This document shows positions 11,949 to 24,199 of a stretch of 64,000 bases of DNA, in pieces. The notes under the pieces are model-generated. The model worked only from the letters and a program-made list of their open reading frames with translations. It did not search any database and was not told the DNA's origin. Source of the DNA: Methanobacterium sp. ERen5 (GTDB lineage Archaea; Methanobacteriota; Methanobacteria; Methanobacteriales; Methanobacteriaceae); contig CP099988.1 of assembly GCA_024167805.1 (NCBI GenBank), positions 1,186,001 to 1,250,000 on the forward strand. Direction: 5' to 3'. The stretch's first letter is position 1; the number at the start of each line of letters is the position of its first letter. A program made the position numbers and the translations under genes.

Positions 11949-12724
11949 ATGAGAATTCTAATTACTAACGACGATGGTGTCAACTCATCGGGAATTGTGG
12001 CTGCTAAAAGGGCCGTTGAGAATTTGGGAACAATTGATGTTGTGGCCCCATCTACTCAACAAAGTGGAATTGGGCATGCTTTAACCTTGTTCGAACCAAT
12101 ACGAGTAACTTCTACAAATTTGATGGATGGAACAGAAGCTTTTTCAGTTTCTGGCACGCCTACTGATTCAGTTATTATAGGGATTTACGAAGTTACAGAT
12201 TCCAAGCCAGATTTAGTAATATCTGGAATTAATATTGGTGAAAACCTTGGAAAATCTGAGCTTACAACATCTGGAACTATAGGTGCTGCTATGGAAGCAG
12301 CTACGCATGGTATTCCTGCTATTTCAGTATCGCTACAGGTATCACGGGGCGACATTAAATTTCATGATGGGCATGTTGCTTTGGATTTCAGGTATTCTGA
12401 AAAGATTCTGAATTCTGTAGCTAAGAACGTCATAAAAAAGGCCTTCCTGAAGGAGCAGATTTCATTAATTTGAACATTCCGTCACATCCTTCAAGCGACA
12501 AAATCAAGTATACTCGGCTTGGGGAACGAATGTACGGTATTCATATCCAAAAACGTCTAGATCCTAGGGGCAGACCTTACTACTGGATCGATGGAGATCC
12601 TGTTGAAAACGATGAGTACGGGACCGATGTTCACACATTAAAAAATGATAGATGTCCTACCATAACACCAATTTCATTGGACTGTACTTCAGATATGCGA
12701 TTTATGGATGGCTGGTTAGATTGA
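11949..12724 (+). CDS. surE: 5'-nucleotidase SurE, frameshifted in this sequence
   Basis: The N-terminal part reads MRILITNDDGVNSSGI (metal-binding DD), then SGTPTDSV and SGINIGENLG, all SurE signatures. The frame breaks at a run of six A (12434-12439). One extra A gives GLPEGADFINLNIPSHP and continues to 12724, including YWIDGDP and DGWLD. SurE dephosphorylates nucleoside monophosphates. A GTG start at 11943 is an alternative six bases upstream. No strong RBS is visible. I read this as one intact gene with a homopolymer error. Confidence 0.85.
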
Positions 12725-13284
12725 ATCACTCTACATTTTAATTATAGAATTAATTTAGTAGATTCAAAGTAGTCATCGTTAAGTTCAGTATCTTTTTTTC
12801 TGTGAATCCTAGATTTTTAATATTTTCAAAAAAAACTTTGACTGGATCTAACTTTATAAAATTCATTGAGTTCCAAATTTTTTGATAAAATTAATTTTAA
12901 TTTTTGTATTATCAAAAAATTGTTCGTGTCATACCTTTCAAGTGTAAGTCAATATTACAAAATTTTTCTACTGTATACTTTATTCATGAGTAAATCGCTT
13001 AGGGGCCAGATTTAAACTCCATATAACTAAATTTTGAAATTTTAAATCATATTCAGTTAAAATGAGCCTTTAAACATGTTATGGTATTGTTTACGATCAA
13101 ATAATTGTAATATTTTCAACTTAGTTTGAAATGTATTTTGGAATATACAGAATAAAAATATATGAAATTAGGGTATGTATTTAACAAAATAATTCTACTG
13201 TAGACCTAATGTGAATAAATGTTTGTTTCAAAACAACTGCAGATCATTAAAATAGTTTCTACTGTATAAAAATTTTTAGGATTC
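12725..13284. other. Long intergenic region, no gene seen
   Basis: 560 very AT-rich bases lie between the convergent surE (plus) and marker protein 12 (minus) genes. I looked for short coding frames with ribosome binding sites and for stable hairpins and saw none that I can support. Confidence 0.45.
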
Positions 13285-14286
13285 TTAGAATCCCTTTTGA
13301 ACATCGATTCCTAAAATTGAGTCTGCACCTTCAAAAACAGCCTTAGCAATTTGTGCACTTCCAACAGATCCTGAAGTTGCAGGTAATTTAACAACAGGTG
13401 CCAGATTTTTCAGTTTTTCTTTAGTTTTTCCATAGAAATTGAAGGGAGTTTCCATAGCGCCCACTGAACCTGTTAAAACAATACCTTCCACATTATTATT
13501 AGCTATTCCTGCAAGTCCATATATTTCCATCAAAACAGTCATTAACATGGTTTCGAATGCAAGTTCTGCCTTGGGATCATCGTTTATATAATTTAAGATC
13601 AGTTCTTCTTTGGCTTGGGATACATTAGTATCTATTTCAGCTATTTTAACGGTCCCTGCTCTTGAAAAACATTCATTTGCCGTTTTAATTCCATCATCAA
13701 TATCTCTCAACATTTCAAGATCTAAAGGTCCGTGAACTATGCCCATGGCACCTAAACAAGCGTCTATGGCACCAATTATCTTGCCGTCTTCAATTATCAT
13801 TGATACAGAATTTGAACTTATATCTGAAACAATCATATTTTCAAATCCAGTATCTAAATATGCGTTGTAGCATATACTGATTTTTTCTGAGCTTGCATGG
13901 TGAGAATAAGCAGCTTTGAATCTGGGATCTAAACATTCAGTATTTTTGTGAATTCCGGGGATCAAAACTGTAGGAATTCCTGATTCGTTGATTTCATCGT
14001 ATACTGCTGTTCCACCACCTGTGACTTTACCAGCACCATCCATGGAAAGAATTCCCCGATCCTTCACTTGGTTAATTGGAGTTACTTTGTTTATACCATC
14101 GCCCATTGCATACGTAATGGCCATCAAATCGATTGAATCAATGTCTATTCTGTTTTTTAACTCTTTCAAAGCAGAAGCTTTACCCTGAGATAATTCATTT
14201 CGTCCTATCTTAAAATGCACCGGTTGATCACTCAAAATGGTAAACGAAACACCTGTTGTACCATGATCCATTCCAACGAAGACCAT
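13285..14286 (-). CDS. Methanogenesis marker protein 12 (ASKHA-fold, UPF0285)
   Basis: The 333-residue protein matches methanogenesis marker 12 throughout: MVFVGMDHGTTGVSF at the N-terminus (phosphate-1 loop of the actin/Hsp70/sugar-kinase fold), then MAITYAMGDGIN, GAIDACLGAMGIVHGP and the adenosine-loop-like GIVLTGSVGAME. The family is nearly restricted to methanogens and has no settled function. Here it follows ilvC by about 47 bases on the same strand, behind a hairpin that may end most ilv transcripts. Confidence 0.88.
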   Translation of the reverse strand: MVFVGMDHGTTGVSFTILSDQPVHFKIGRNELSQGKASALKELKNRIDIDSIDLMAITYAMGDGINKVTPINQVKDRGILSMDGAGKVTGGGTAVYDEINESGIPTVLIPGIHKNTECLDPRFKAAYSHHASSEKISICYNAYLDTGFENMIVSDISSNSVSMIIEDGKIIGAIDACLGAMGIVHGPLDLEMLRDIDDGIKTANECFSRAGTVKIAEIDTNVSQAKEELILNYINDDPKAELAFETMLMTVLMEIYGLAGIANNNVEGIVLTGSVGAMETPFNFYGKTKEKLKNLAPVVKLPATSGSVGSAQIAKAVFEGADSILGIDVQKGF

Positions 14287-14319
14287 TTAATCACCTATTT
14301 GTTTGAAAAGAAGATTTAA

Positions 14320-14341
14320 AAAAATAAGGAAACTTATTTTT
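14320..14341 (-). terminator. Hairpin terminator at the end of ilvC
   Basis: A perfect 9-bp inverted repeat (AAAAATAAG / CTTATTTTT around a 4-nt loop) overlaps the ilvC stop codon. Read on the minus strand it gives a stem running into a T-rich tract. It lies between ilvC and the marker 12 gene and may set the expression ratio between them. Confidence 0.55.
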
Positions 14342-15320
14342 GTAGACCGCAAAGTTTTCTTAATTTAGTACCAACCTTTTCAATTTGGAGGCTGGCTTCT
14401 ATTGCCCTTAATCTGTTGAGCATTGGTTTTCCGGCTTTATTTTCAAGTGCCCATTCCTTTGCAAATTCACCAGTCTGAATTTCTTTGAGTGCTTTCTTCA
14501 TTTCAAGACGGGTTTCATCTGTTATTATGCGTTTCCTTCTTGATAAACCGCCGTACTCTGCAGTGTTACTCACATCGTTCCACATTCCTGCAAAACCTTT
14601 AGCGTAGATAAGATCGACTATGAGTTTTACTTCGTGGCATGTTTCAAAGTAAGCTATTTCTGGCTGATAGCCCGCATCAACCAGTGTTTGGAAACCAGCT
14701 GCTATCAATTCTGTAACTCCTCCACAAAGTACCACTTGTTCACCAAACAGGTCTGTTTCAGTTTCTTCTTTAAAAGTAGTTTCAAGAACGCCTGCTCTGG
14801 TTAACCCTGAACCCTGCCCCATTGCAAGTGCTATTTTGAATGCGTCTCCTGTGTAATTTCTTTCAATAGCAACAAGACCTGGAACACCAAATCCTTCCTC
14901 GTAAGTTTTCCTAACCATTGCTCCAGGACCTTTAGGAGCTATCATGGTAATATTTACGTCTTTTGGAGGAGTTATATGGCCAAAGTGGATGTTGTATCCA
15001 TGTGAGAATGATAAGGTATTTCCAGATTCTAAATTATCTTTTATGGATTTTTCATATACTTGGGCTTGGATCTCATCTGGTATAAGCACGTGTATGACGT
15101 CTGCTTTTTTAGCTGCTTCTTCAATAGTCATAACAGTTAAACCGGCTTCTTTGGCTTTGTTCCAAGAAGCACCATCTTTTCTTAATCCAACAACCACATT
15201 CAATCCACTTTCATGCATGTTTCTTGATTGGGCCATTCCTTGACTACCGTATCCTATGACTGCAACTGTTTTATCCTTAAGTATATCCACGTCCACATCC
15301 TTCTCGTAGTACATCTTCAT
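14334..15320 (-). CDS. ilvC: Ketol-acid reductoisomerase (class I)
   Basis: The 328-residue enzyme converts 2-acetolactate to dihydroxyisovalerate with NAD(P)H and Mg2+. The Rossmann motif [12 protein letters not shown] lies near residue 25 and the catalytic His region is [10 protein letters not shown]. The acidic metal ligands lie in [11 protein letters not shown] and in [13 protein letters not shown]. The length is typical of the short class I form. It is the third gene of ilvB-ilvN-ilvC, starting about 50 bases after ilvN. A Met two codons in (MYYEKDVD) is an alternative start. Confidence 0.95.
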   Translation of the reverse strand: MKMYYEKDVDVDILKDKTVAVIGYGSQGMAQSRNMHESGLNVVVGLRKDGASWNKAKEAGLTVMTIEEAAKKADVIHVLIPDEIQAQVYEKSIKDNLESGNTLSFSHGYNIHFGHITPPKDVNITMIAPKGPGAMVRKTYEEGFGVPGLVAIERNYTGDAFKIALAMGQGSGLTRAGVLETTFKEETETDLFGEQVVLCGGVTELIAAGFQTLVDAGYQPEIAYFETCHEVKLIVDLIYAKGFAGMWNDVSNTAEYGGLSRRKRIITDETRLEMKKALKEIQTGEFAKEWALENKAGKPMLNRLRAIEASLQIEKVGTKLRKLCGLQK

Positions 15321-15371
15321 TTTTTCTCCTCCATAAATATATAAAATTCAACACTTCACTGTGCAGTAACT

Positions 15372-15887
15372 TCAAATTGTTTTTGTTCCCCTTGTAATGG
15401 CTGTGGGGCCTGTTCTAGCAATTTCTTTGATTCCAAAAACGCTTACTAGATCTATGAGTGCTTCAATCTTTTCGGGGTCTCCCGTAATTTCTACAGTCAG
15501 AGTTTCTGGACTCACATCAACAACCCTACCTCGGAATATGTTGGTGTACTGTATTACTTCAGATCTGGCCTTTTCTGTTACAGTATGTACTTTTATAAGG
15601 CATAGCTCTCTTTTAACTGTAATCCCAGGTTCAAGGTCCCGTACTTTAATAACATCTATGAGTTTGTTAAGTTGTTTTGTAATTTGTTCTAGAACCTTTT
15701 CATCTCCCTTGGAAATAATGGTCATCCTGGCAAGACCTTCATTTTCGGATGGTCCAACAGTTATTGTTTCGATGTTAAAACCTCTTCTAGTGAATAGACC
15801 GGCTACTCTCTGAAGTACACCGGGTTTATGAAGAACCAGAGCACTGATAACGTGAGTTTTGTTTTCATCCAACTCAATCACCACCAT
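15372..15887 (-). CDS. ilvN: Acetolactate synthase small (regulatory) subunit
   Basis: The 171-residue protein has an N-terminal ACT domain ([34 protein letters not shown]), which binds valine in the family, followed by the ALS small-subunit C-terminal domain ([25 protein letters not shown]). It activates IlvB and makes it sensitive to feedback inhibition. Its start overlaps the end of ilvB by 14 bases, which suggests translational coupling and matched subunit output. Confidence 0.95.
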   Translation of the reverse strand: MVVIELDENKTHVISALVLHKPGVLQRVAGLFTRRGFNIETITVGPSENEGLARMTIISKGDEKVLEQITKQLNKLIDVIKVRDLEPGITVKRELCLIKVHTVTEKARSEVIQYTNIFRGRVVDVSPETLTVEITGDPEKIEALIDLVSVFGIKEIARTGPTAITRGTKTI

Positions 15888-17606
15888 TTTCTTTGGCAGA
15901 TGCTTTCACAACTATTTCATCTGGATATTCCCTTTCTACTTTGTACTCTCCAACTATCTCTGTTATGCCGCATCCTGGAGGTACCATTGGGAGATTCTCG
16001 TTGGGATCAATTATTACATCAAGAAGGTATGGTTCTCCTGATTTAATTGCTCTTTTAATGGCTTCTTTCATTTCTCCTGGTTTTTTAATTCTTTCGGCCT
16101 TAACACCAAAAGACTCTGCTAGTTTAACAAAATCTGGACTTTCTCCAAGATGGGTTTGGGACATTCTTTCGTCGTAAAATAATTTCTGCCACTGTGCAAC
16201 CATTCCCAGATGTCTGTTGTCTAGAACCACGATAATTACAGGAATATCGTATTCCTTAATAGTTGCAAGATCCTGACAAACCATCAGGAAACCTCCGTCA
16301 CCACAAACTGCAATGACATCGTTATTTGGTTTAGCTATTTTAGCACCAATTGCTGCGGGGAATCCGAATCCCATCGTACCCAATCCTCCAGATGAAATAA
16401 ATTTCCTAGGATTATTAACATCAAAATAATGGGCCATCCACATCTGGTTTTGACCTACATCTGTTGTTACTATTGTATCATCTGTAATAGCTTCGGATAA
16501 TTCCTTTATAACTTGTTGTGGTTTTAATGGCACTTCATTAAATGATAAACGAGGAATGCATGAATTTTTAAAGTCCTTAACATAGTTCAACCATTCTTGT
16601 TTCAGTTCAGGTTTGGGGTCAAAGACATTTATGAGATCTCCTAGGACGGTCTTTGCATCTCCTACTATTGGAACATCAACATCCACGTTTTTTCCTATTT
16701 CTGCGGGATCTACATCTATGTGTAAGATCTTTGCATTTTTAGCAAATTTGGATAATAATCCTGTAGTTCTGTCCGAAAATCTGCATCCAATGGCAATTAG
16801 GCAGTCGCATTCATCTACAATGAAATTTGAAACCTTTCTTCCATGCATACCAAGCATTCCCAAGGAAAGCGGGTTGTCTTCTGGGAAGGATCCCTTGCCC
16901 ATCAAAGATGTGCTTACAGGAGCGTTAATAACATTTGCAAATTGTAAAAGCTCTTCTGTTGCACCGGATAGTATTATTCCTCCTCCGGCCAATATCACTG
17001 GCTTTTTAGATTCCTGTATTAATTTTGCCGCCCTTTTCAGCTGTTTAGGATGTCCCTTCAGTGTAGGCTTGTAGCCTGGTAATTCCATATCTTTGGCAGA
17101 TTCAAATTCAAATTCTTCCTCTTGCACATCTTTAGGGAGATCTAGAACAACTGGCCCTGGTCTTCCAGTTCCTGCGATATAAAATGCAGATTTTATCATT
17201 CCAGGGATTTCATCAGCCTTCATGGGCTGGTAATTATGTTTAGTTATTGGCATTGTGATACCAATAGTATCTACTTCTTGAAATGCATCATTTCCAATTA
17301 AATGGGAAGAAACTTGACCTGCAATCGCCAAAATTGGAGATGAATCCATATATGCTGTTGCAATACCTGTAATGAGATTCGTTGCACCGGGTCCTGAAGT
17401 TCCAATGCACACTCCCACATTTCCTGAAGCCCTTGCAAACCCATCGGCTGCATGAGCTGCACACTGTTCGTGCCTTACAAGTATATGTTTTAGGTCTGAG
17501 TCGTATAGTACATCATATAAAGGTAGTAAAACTCCCCCGGATAACCGAAAACAATTTCTACACCTTGATCTGTGAGTGATTTGATTATGGCTTCGCCACC
17601 TTTCAT
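15874..17606 (-). CDS. ilvB: Acetolactate synthase large subunit, frameshifted in this sequence
   Basis: Reading from the ATG at 17606 gives [24 protein letters not shown] and then breaks at a run of five C (17534-17538, plus strand). One more base restores [29 protein letters not shown] and the rest, a 577-residue enzyme of normal length. The ThDP enzyme features are the catalytic Glu region ([11 protein letters not shown]), [10 protein letters not shown] in the FAD-type middle domain, and the ThDP motif GDGGFLM...NN-like segment in the C-terminal domain. It condenses pyruvate to acetolactate or acetohydroxybutyrate. AAGGTG precedes the ATG. It leads the ilvBNC operon. Confidence 0.92.
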
Positions 17607-18010
17607 AAAAAACACCTTATAATTTAATTAATTTACATTACAAACAATTGTTATTATCTACTTTCGCAGAATAAATTTTTGTTCAATTCAACTTTTAGTG
17701 TTACTGTATATATTTTCTTTCATTGAAAATTAACTTCATTGTGAAAGGTTCAAAAATATTGTTAACATTTAACCAAACAGACTTTTAAACATAAAAGTCA
17801 GTGGGACTTGAAAAAATTATCCAGTTTCATAATCGGGATCTAGATCGATTTTTAAGAATGGGAAATAGTGTAAAAACTTATTCTTTATAAACAATGTCAA
17901 ATTTAAATAAATTAAAGGTAATTAGAATGTTTTAGTTATAAACTCAAAAGTCTTAATGAGTGTATTTTAGTGATGTATGATGTCATAAATTTAATTTAAG
18001 GAGGATTTCG
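17607..18010. other. Divergent promoter region between ilvB and purD
   Basis: About 400 AT-rich bases separate ilvB (minus) and purD (plus) and must carry both promoters. A GGAGGA Shine-Dalgarno precedes purD. I cannot assign a specific operator. Confidence 0.5.
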
Positions 18011-19336
18011 ATGAATATTCTTGTAGTTGGAACCGGAGCAAGAGAACATGCCATATGTAATTCGATTAAAGATGCAGAATTGTACTCTATAATGAGTAAC
18101 AAAAATCCTGGAATAGCCAGAATTTCAAAATACCAAATTGGTAATGAAAAGGATATTGAAGGTGTCAAAAAATTTGCTAAATCCAACAATATTGACATGG
18201 CAATAATTGGTCCAGAGGCACCCCTCGAAATGGGGATTGTCAACGAACTTATTGAAGAAGGAATTGGCTGTGTGGGGCCAACAAAAGAAGCAGCACGCAT
18301 TGAAACAGACAAAGCATTCATGAGAGACTTGTTTGAAACTCATAAGATAGATGGATCCATTGTTTACAAAGTGTTTGACAATGTAGGGGACGCTGGAGAA
18401 TTTATTGATGATTTTGATAAGGATGTAGTAATCAAACCAATAGGTCTAACAGGTGGAAAGGGAGTTAAAATTGTCGGAGAACACCTTGAAGATGGAGAAG
18501 CAGCCAAAAAATACGTGGATGAAATAATAAATAACAAAATCAGTGGCCATGCTCAAGTGGTAATTGAAGAAAGGCTTATAGGAGAAGAATTCACAGTACA
18601 AGCATTTGTTGATGGTGACAAAATTTTACCCATGCCTGCAGCACAGGATCATCCCCATGCTTATGAAGGAGATCAAGGACCTATAACTGGGGGAATGGGT
18701 TCATATTCAGATGCCACTGGGCTGCTTCCATTCCTTGATCACAAAAGTTACAGAAAAGCAGTGAAGATCATGGAAGACACTGTGAAGGCAGTAAAAACTG
18801 AATCAGATCCCTACAAAGGTATTTTATACGGCCAATTTATGCTGTGTAGTGATGGTCCAAAAATGGTTGAATACAACGCACGATTTGGAGATCCTGAAGC
18901 CATGAATGTGTTACCTCTACTTAAAACAGATTTTGTTGAAATTTGTGAAGGGATTGTCGATGGAAATCTTAAAAAAGCTGAGTTTGAACACAAATCCACA
19001 GTGTGCAAGTACATAGTACCAAATGGTTATCCAGAAACAGCTAAAGCAGGACAAGTTATAGAGGTTGATGAAACAAAAATCAACGATGCTGGAGCTATGG
19101 TGTACTACGCTGCTGTAAATGAGAAGGATAACAAAATTTACACCTCAGCTTCAAGGGCTTTGGGAATTGTTGGTGTTGGTAACACCATCACAGAAGCTGA
19201 AGAAATATGTGAGAAAGCTACAAGTTATGTGAAAGGAGATGTTTACCATAGGAGTGATGTTGGTACAGAAGAATTAGTTCAAAAGAGGGTGGTAAATATG
19301 CAGAAGCTCAGATTTGAAGCGGGACTGAGATTTTAA
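18011..19336 (+). CDS. purD: Phosphoribosylamine-glycine ligase (GAR synthetase)
   Basis: The 441-residue ATP-grasp enzyme performs the second step of purine synthesis. Features seen: N-terminal [15 protein letters not shown], the ATP-grasp lysine strand [14 protein letters not shown], the acidic [35 protein letters not shown], and the metal-binding [18 protein letters not shown]. The start ATG follows GGAGGA at proper spacing. The length is normal. It is followed by argF in the same direction after 87 bases containing a T8 tract, so the two may be transcribed separately. Confidence 0.95.
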   Translation: MNILVVGTGAREHAICNSIKDAELYSIMSNKNPGIARISKYQIGNEKDIEGVKKFAKSNNIDMAIIGPEAPLEMGIVNELIEEGIGCVGPTKEAARIETDKAFMRDLFETHKIDGSIVYKVFDNVGDAGEFIDDFDKDVVIKPIGLTGGKGVKIVGEHLEDGEAAKKYVDEIINNKISGHAQVVIEERLIGEEFTVQAFVDGDKILPMPAAQDHPHAYEGDQGPITGGMGSYSDATGLLPFLDHKSYRKAVKIMEDTVKAVKTESDPYKGILYGQFMLCSDGPKMVEYNARFGDPEAMNVLPLLKTDFVEICEGIVDGNLKKAEFEHKSTVCKYIVPNGYPETAKAGQVIEVDETKINDAGAMVYYAAVNEKDNKIYTSASRALGIVGVGNTITEAEEICEKATSYVKGDVYHRSDVGTEELVQKRVVNMQKLRFEAGLRF

Positions 19337-19423
19337 TTCATCTTCTTTTTTTTAGTTAAATTTAAATAAAAGAGGTTCAATATATTCTAATTCTTAAGAG
19401 AAATGCATTATGGGGAGTAATGA

Positions 19424-20326
19424 ATGAAACATCTACTATCAGTTTTGGATGCTAAGGATGAAATATTTGAAATTTTGGAGCTTGCTGGGAAGTTCAAAGA
19501 AGACCCATATGGTCTGAAACCTCTAGAAAATAAAACTCTAGCCATGATCTTTGAAAAAGCTTCAACACGTACAAGAATTTCATTTGAAATGGCAATGTTA
19601 CATCTTGGAGGCAATCCCCTTTATCTATCAGCTGCAGATATGCAGCTTGGACGTGGTGAGATCATAGAAGACACCGCAATGGTGATGTCACGCTATGTTG
19701 ATGGGGTTATGATAAGGGCCAAGGAACATGAAGAAGTAGTAAAATTTTCTGAATATTCTACTGTTCCAGTTATCAATGGTCTCACAAATAGGGAGCATCC
19801 TTGCCAAGCTTTAACAGATATTTTCACGATATATGAGCATAAACAGAGTTACAATGTTAAAATGGCATTTTTAGGGGATGGAAATAACGTTTGTAATTCC
19901 CTGCTTCTGGCTTGTGCTTATGTTGGAATGGACATGACTGTGGTGTGTCCTATTGGCTACGAACCAGACGCCGCAATATATGATGAAGCATTAAAAATAG
20001 CAGAAAATACTGGATCGAAGATTGAGATCACTCCAATTGTTAGTGAAGGAGTTAAAGATGCAGATATCATATATACTGATGTTTGGGTGAGCATGGGGGA
20101 TGAAGCTGAAAAATTGAAGCGTATTGAAGACCTTAAAAATTATCAGGTCAACATGGAACTCCTAACCTTTGCAAAACCAGACGCATGTGTGATGCATTGT
20201 TTACCAGCAATTCGGGGCCAAGAAATTACAGACGAAGTAATGAAGAGTGATCGTTCCATCATATGGGATCAAGCTGAAAATAGAATGCATGTTCAGACTG
20301 CAGTTTTGTACAATATTTTAAAATAA
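19424..20326 (+). CDS. argF: Ornithine carbamoyltransferase
   Basis: The 300-residue enzyme makes citrulline from ornithine and carbamoyl phosphate. The carbamoyl-phosphate loop STRTRISFE is at about residues 46-54, with [11 protein letters not shown] in the middle (HPCQ signature) and the ornithine-binding MHCLPA near the C-terminus. GGGGAG precedes the start. It is convergent with argS, only 19 bases from its end. Confidence 0.96.
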   Translation: MKHLLSVLDAKDEIFEILELAGKFKEDPYGLKPLENKTLAMIFEKASTRTRISFEMAMLHLGGNPLYLSAADMQLGRGEIIEDTAMVMSRYVDGVMIRAKEHEEVVKFSEYSTVPVINGLTNREHPCQALTDIFTIYEHKQSYNVKMAFLGDGNNVCNSLLLACAYVGMDMTVVCPIGYEPDAAIYDEALKIAENTGSKIEITPIVSEGVKDADIIYTDVWVSMGDEAEKLKRIEDLKNYQVNMELLTFAKPDACVMHCLPAIRGQEITDEVMKSDRSIIWDQAENRMHVQTAVLYNILK

Positions 20327-20339
20327 AAAAATAGATATG

Positions 20340-20358
20340 AGAGTCCTACATGGACTCT
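20340..20358 (-). terminator. Hairpin terminator of argS
   Basis: AGAGTCC and GGACTCT form a perfect 7-bp stem with a 5-nt loop overlapping the argS stop codon. On the minus strand it is followed by a T7 tract within 15 bases. Together they resemble an intrinsic terminator. Confidence 0.6.
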
Positions 20359-22031
20359 GGAGCTTCTATTCCGATCAATTCAAGGCTATTTCTAATGGTT
20401 ATCCTGAATTTATCAACAATGAGAAGTCTCAAATCTTCTTTTTCAGAATCTATTACAGGCAGGGCTTTGTAAAATTTGTTAAATCCTCCAGCTAAATCCA
20501 ATGAGTACTGTGCAATGTTATGAACCCTGTTTATTCTTGCTGATTCTTCTATGGTTGCTGAGAATTTGGACATTAATTTAACAAGTTCAATCTCAAGTTT
20601 ATCATCCAAATCAAAATCATCGATTTTTATGGAATTCCTATCATAATTGGCATTTTCAAGTAGTTTACATGCCCTTGCATGTGCGTACTGAATAGATGCA
20701 CAGCCCCTTTCGAAACTGAGTGCTTCGTCCCATTTGAAAACTATATGTTTTTCTGGTGACAATCGGGCAATATAATATCTTATAGCACCAATACCCACTA
20801 TTTCAGCTATTTTCAAACGTTCAGATTCTTCAAGGTCTGTTCTTCGTTTTTCAATTTCTATCATGGCTCTGGATACGGCCTCATTCATCAATTCATCCAC
20901 GCTAATGAAAACTCCTCGCCTTGTGGACATGGATCCTTCTGGAAGTGTGATAAATTCGTAAAATATTGTTTCGGGTGGTTTAGCTCCTAATAACTCCAGT
21001 GGTACCTTGAGTTGATCTATGGCTAGTTTGTGATCTGATCCCAGAACATCTATGTACCTGTCTGATCCTTCGGATTTTTCCTTGTGGTATGCAAGATCCC
21101 TTGTGGCGTAGAGGGAAGTTCCGTCTGAACGTATGAGTATCAGTTCCTTTTCTATACCATAACTGTTAAGGTCCATATAGACAACTTCGTTCTTCTGGAT
21201 GTATCCATCTAGATATTTTAATATATTGGCAACACTACCATTTTTAATGAAGCGACTCTCCCATATAAATGCATCATGGTTAACATTCAACCGTTTAGAG
21301 GTAGTTGATATACCCTCTAGACAGTTTTTAACCACGCCTTCAAACATTTTCTCTAGTTCAGGATCATCACCCTTTTCGTAGCGTTTCAGTAAAGCACTTA
21401 CTTCATCCTTAATTTCTGGATTTGCACGAAGTTTTTCATTTACGTTGAAGTAGAGTTTACCTATTTCATGATCAGGTTTTCCAAATGGGTCCATGTTATA
21501 ATCCAGATTCAACAGGCCCCAAACAATCATTGCAATTTGCCTGCCCATATCATTTACATAGTACTGGGTTTCAACCTCGTATCCTGCAGATTTCAGTACA
21601 CGTGCAAGGGAATCTCCGATTATTGAATTTCTTATGTGCCCTATGTGGAGGGGGCCGTTGGGGTTTGCGGAGGTGTGTTCCAATATAATTTTAGTGGTAT
21701 TCGACTCAAGTTTCCCATAGTCTTCATTGATGGAATTCAAAACCAGACTCGAAAACTCGTTGTAATTAGCATAAAAATTTATGTAGGGTCCTTTAGATTC
21801 TACCTTACTAAATATGTCTGGAATTTTTAAAACCTTTAAAATTTCCTGTGTAATATCCATTGGGGAACGTTTAAGTTCTTTAGCCAGTTGAAAGGAAACT
21901 GAACTGGCAACATCTCCCAGTTCTGGATTTGGAGGTTCTTCAACCTTGATTTCATCTGGAATTTCCCAACCTAAACTCGTAATAGCATCTGAAAGTGCAT
22001 TAATTGATTCTGATATTAATATTCTGTACAT
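20346..22031 (-). CDS. argS: Arginyl-tRNA synthetase
   Basis: This is a 561-residue class I synthetase. It has the N-terminal Add-1 domain, then the HIGH signature in [26 protein letters not shown], and the degenerate KMSKS loop [14 protein letters not shown]. The C-terminal all-helical DALR anticodon-binding domain carries the region ending [10 protein letters not shown]. The length matches archaeal ArgRS. A single start ATG at 22031 has a downstream-facing leader of about 30 bases. Confidence 0.95.
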   Translation of the reverse strand: MYRILISESINALSDAITSLGWEIPDEIKVEEPPNPELGDVASSVSFQLAKELKRSPMDITQEILKVLKIPDIFSKVESKGPYINFYANYNEFSSLVLNSINEDYGKLESNTTKIILEHTSANPNGPLHIGHIRNSIIGDSLARVLKSAGYEVETQYYVNDMGRQIAMIVWGLLNLDYNMDPFGKPDHEIGKLYFNVNEKLRANPEIKDEVSALLKRYEKGDDPELEKMFEGVVKNCLEGISTTSKRLNVNHDAFIWESRFIKNGSVANILKYLDGYIQKNEVVYMDLNSYGIEKELILIRSDGTSLYATRDLAYHKEKSEGSDRYIDVLGSDHKLAIDQLKVPLELLGAKPPETIFYEFITLPEGSMSTRRGVFISVDELMNEAVSRAMIEIEKRRTDLEESERLKIAEIVGIGAIRYYIARLSPEKHIVFKWDEALSFERGCASIQYAHARACKLLENANYDRNSIKIDDFDLDDKLEIELVKLMSKFSATIEESARINRVHNIAQYSLDLAGGFNKFYKALPVIDSEKEDLRLLIVDKFRITIRNSLELIGIEAPESM

Positions 22032-22079
22032 TAAAACTCACCGTTGTGTTAAATTTAATTTTTAATAAATAAAAAAGAG

Positions 22080-22100
22080 ATTTCAGGAAATTCCTGAAAT
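22080..22100 (-). terminator. Hairpin terminator after the signal peptidase gene
   Basis: Ten-base arms (ATTTCAGGAA / TTCCTGAAAT) with a one-base centre, followed on the minus strand by TCTCTTTTTTA. It starts a few bases after the signal peptidase stop. Confidence 0.6.
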
Positions 22101-22106
22101 GTTAAA

Positions 22107-22532
22107 TTACAATCCTCTTATCCATAATGTGATGTATCCCACTTTTGGAATAACAAATGGAGTGTTTCCTAGCGTAACCACCTTTGCCATGACTTGATCG
22201 TGGTAAACTGGTTCAGGATCATGAACCGGGTTATTATCTCCCTTGGTTACATAATAGGGCGTTCCATTCACGTCAGTTCCAGTCTCGACGATCCTGTGAA
22301 TAACTGGATCAGGGAACCATGTAGCCTGGTAAATAACAATGTCTCCAACCTTTAAATCATCTTTATTTATTTCTGGAATGCCCAAAAAATCCGTTTTTTC
22401 AATAACTACTACGTCACCTCTGTAAAATACAGGTTCCATACTTCCGGATACTACAACGTTCATATGTTGTGCTAATATTATTCCAATGACAATTATTACA
22501 ACATAACTAATTATTTCACGGTTATCGGCCAT
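22107..22532 (-). CDS. Signal peptidase I, archaeal (S26B) type
   Basis: The 141-residue membrane protein removes Sec signal peptides. One N-terminal transmembrane segment (residues 7-24) precedes the catalytic serine in VSGSMEPVF (Ser31). The archaeal/ER-type His replaces the bacterial lysine in [12 protein letters not shown] further [10 protein letters not shown] motif holds the conserved Asp residues. The length is normal for archaeal type I peptidases. It follows ilvD by 11 bases and is probably co-transcribed with it. Confidence 0.92.
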   Translation of the reverse strand: MADNREIISYVVIIVIGIILAQHMNVVVSGSMEPVFYRGDVVVIEKTDFLGIPEINKDDLKVGDIVIYQATWFPDPVIHRIVETGTDVNGTPYYVTKGDNNPVHDPEPVYHDQVMAKVVTLGNTPFVIPKVGYITLWIRGL

Positions 22533-22543
22533 TGTTCATACTC

Positions 22544-24199
22544 CTACCTTAATATTGCTCCTTCATCTGCAGATGTTGCTAACTTTCTGTATCTAGCAAG
22601 CCAGCCCTTGACAGGTCTTTCGGGTTTATCTGCTTCTTTGATTCTTTCTTTGATTTCCGATTCAGGTACTAAAAGTTCCAATTTTCTATTTGGAATATCT
22701 ATTTTAATAATATCTCCGTTGTTTACAGCAGCTATTGGACCATTAGCCATGGCTTCGGGGGATATGTGCCCTATTGATGGGCCACGTGTTCCACCTGAAA
22801 ATCTCCCATCGGTGATGAGTGCCACAGATTTTATTTCCATACCCGATATGGCCGAGGTAGGATTTAACATTTCCCTCATACCAGGTCCGCCCTTCGGACC
22901 TTCGTACCGGATGACTATAACATCGCCTTCATCAATTTTCCCGCTGAAAATGGCTTCTACACACTCTTCTTCACTGTCAAATACTTTTGCAGGACCTTCA
23001 TGTACCATCATATCTTCATTGACAGCCCCTTGTTTAACAACAGATCCATTTGGGGCTAGGTTACCCTTAAGTACTGCAATGCCCCCTTCAACATGTATGG
23101 GATCTTCTAGTGTGTGAATGACGTTTCCATCTAAAACCTTTGCATCTTGAATGTTTTCGCCTAAACTTTTGCCTGTACACGTAATGGTAGTAACATCCAA
23201 CTTGCCTTCAATTACCTTAAAAACTGCAGGTATTCCTCCTGCATTATCTAGATCTAACATGGTGTGTTCACCTGCAGGACTGAGGGCAGTTATGTGGGGA
23301 AATTCTTTGCTCATATCGTTGAACAGATCCAGATCCACCTTAACTCCATGTTCTTCAAGTTCATGTGCAATTGCAGGAACATGAAGGGCTGTGTTGGAAG
23401 AACCTCCCAATGCCATATCGACTGCTATTGCATTTTCAAATGCCTGTTGCGTCATTATCTTGGAGGGAGTTATATTTTTTTCCACAAGTTCAAGGATCTT
23501 TTTCCCGGATTCTGATGCCAATTTAAGCTTTTTCTTGTCAACTGCATGTGCTGTTGCACAGTAGGGTAAACTCATTCCAATGGCTTCAGTAATACATGCC
23601 ATTGTATTTGCAGTGAACAAACCCGAACAAGAGCCTGGTCCTGGACATGCACATCGTTCCAGTTCGTCAAGATCTTCTTCAGTCATTTTGCCTGTTGAAA
23701 CAGCCCCTACTCCTTCGTAAACATCGATGAAATCAACATTCTTTCCTTTAAATGTACCTGGAAGCATAGGTCCACCAGTAACAACTATTGCAGGAATATC
23801 TAATCTTGCAGCAGCCATGAGCATGCCGGGTACAATTTTGTCACAGGTTGGAATGAGGACCAGACCATCAAATTGATGTGCCATGGTCATGCTTTCAACC
23901 GTATCTGCAACAATTTCCCTTGATGCAAGGGAGTATCTCATGCCCTCATGATTCATGGCCAATCCATCACAAATTGCCATTGTGTTAAATTCGAATCCAA
24001 TTCCTCCGGCCTCTGCAATACTCTTTTTAACAGCCTGTGCAATGGAGTTAAGGTGCACATGTCCCGGAACAATATCTGTATAACTGTTTGCAATACCTAT
24101 GAAAGGCTTTTTCATATCTGCATCGTTTAATCCACAAGCTCTCAACAGAGATCTGTGCGGAGCTCGATGTAATCCCTTTTTAATAGTGTCACTTCTCAT
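22544..24199 (-). CDS. ilvD: Dihydroxy-acid dehydratase
   Basis: The 551-residue Fe-S dehydratase performs the third step of branched-chain amino-acid synthesis. Cluster and active-site signatures are [22 protein letters not shown] and [22 protein letters not shown], with a C-terminal [16 protein letters not shown]. The start (MRSDTIKKG) lies behind a GGTGATCGA ribosome binding site. It is not part of the ilvBNC operon 5 kb away; here it is followed by the signal peptidase. Confidence 0.96.
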   Translation of the reverse strand: MRSDTIKKGLHRAPHRSLLRACGLNDADMKKPFIGIANSYTDIVPGHVHLNSIAQAVKKSIAEAGGIGFEFNTMAICDGLAMNHEGMRYSLASREIVADTVESMTMAHQFDGLVLIPTCDKIVPGMLMAAARLDIPAIVVTGGPMLPGTFKGKNVDFIDVYEGVGAVSTGKMTEEDLDELERCACPGPGSCSGLFTANTMACITEAIGMSLPYCATAHAVDKKKLKLASESGKKILELVEKNITPSKIMTQQAFENAIAVDMALGGSSNTALHVPAIAHELEEHGVKVDLDLFNDMSKEFPHITALSPAGEHTMLDLDNAGGIPAVFKVIEGKLDVTTITCTGKSLGENIQDAKVLDGNVIHTLEDPIHVEGGIAVLKGNLAPNGSVVKQGAVNEDMMVHEGPAKVFDSEEECVEAIFSGKIDEGDVIVIRYEGPKGGPGMREMLNPTSAISGMEIKSVALITDGRFSGGTRGPSIGHISPEAMANGPIAAVNNGDIIKIDIPNRKLELLVPESEIKERIKEADKPERPVKGWLARYRKLATSADEGAILR

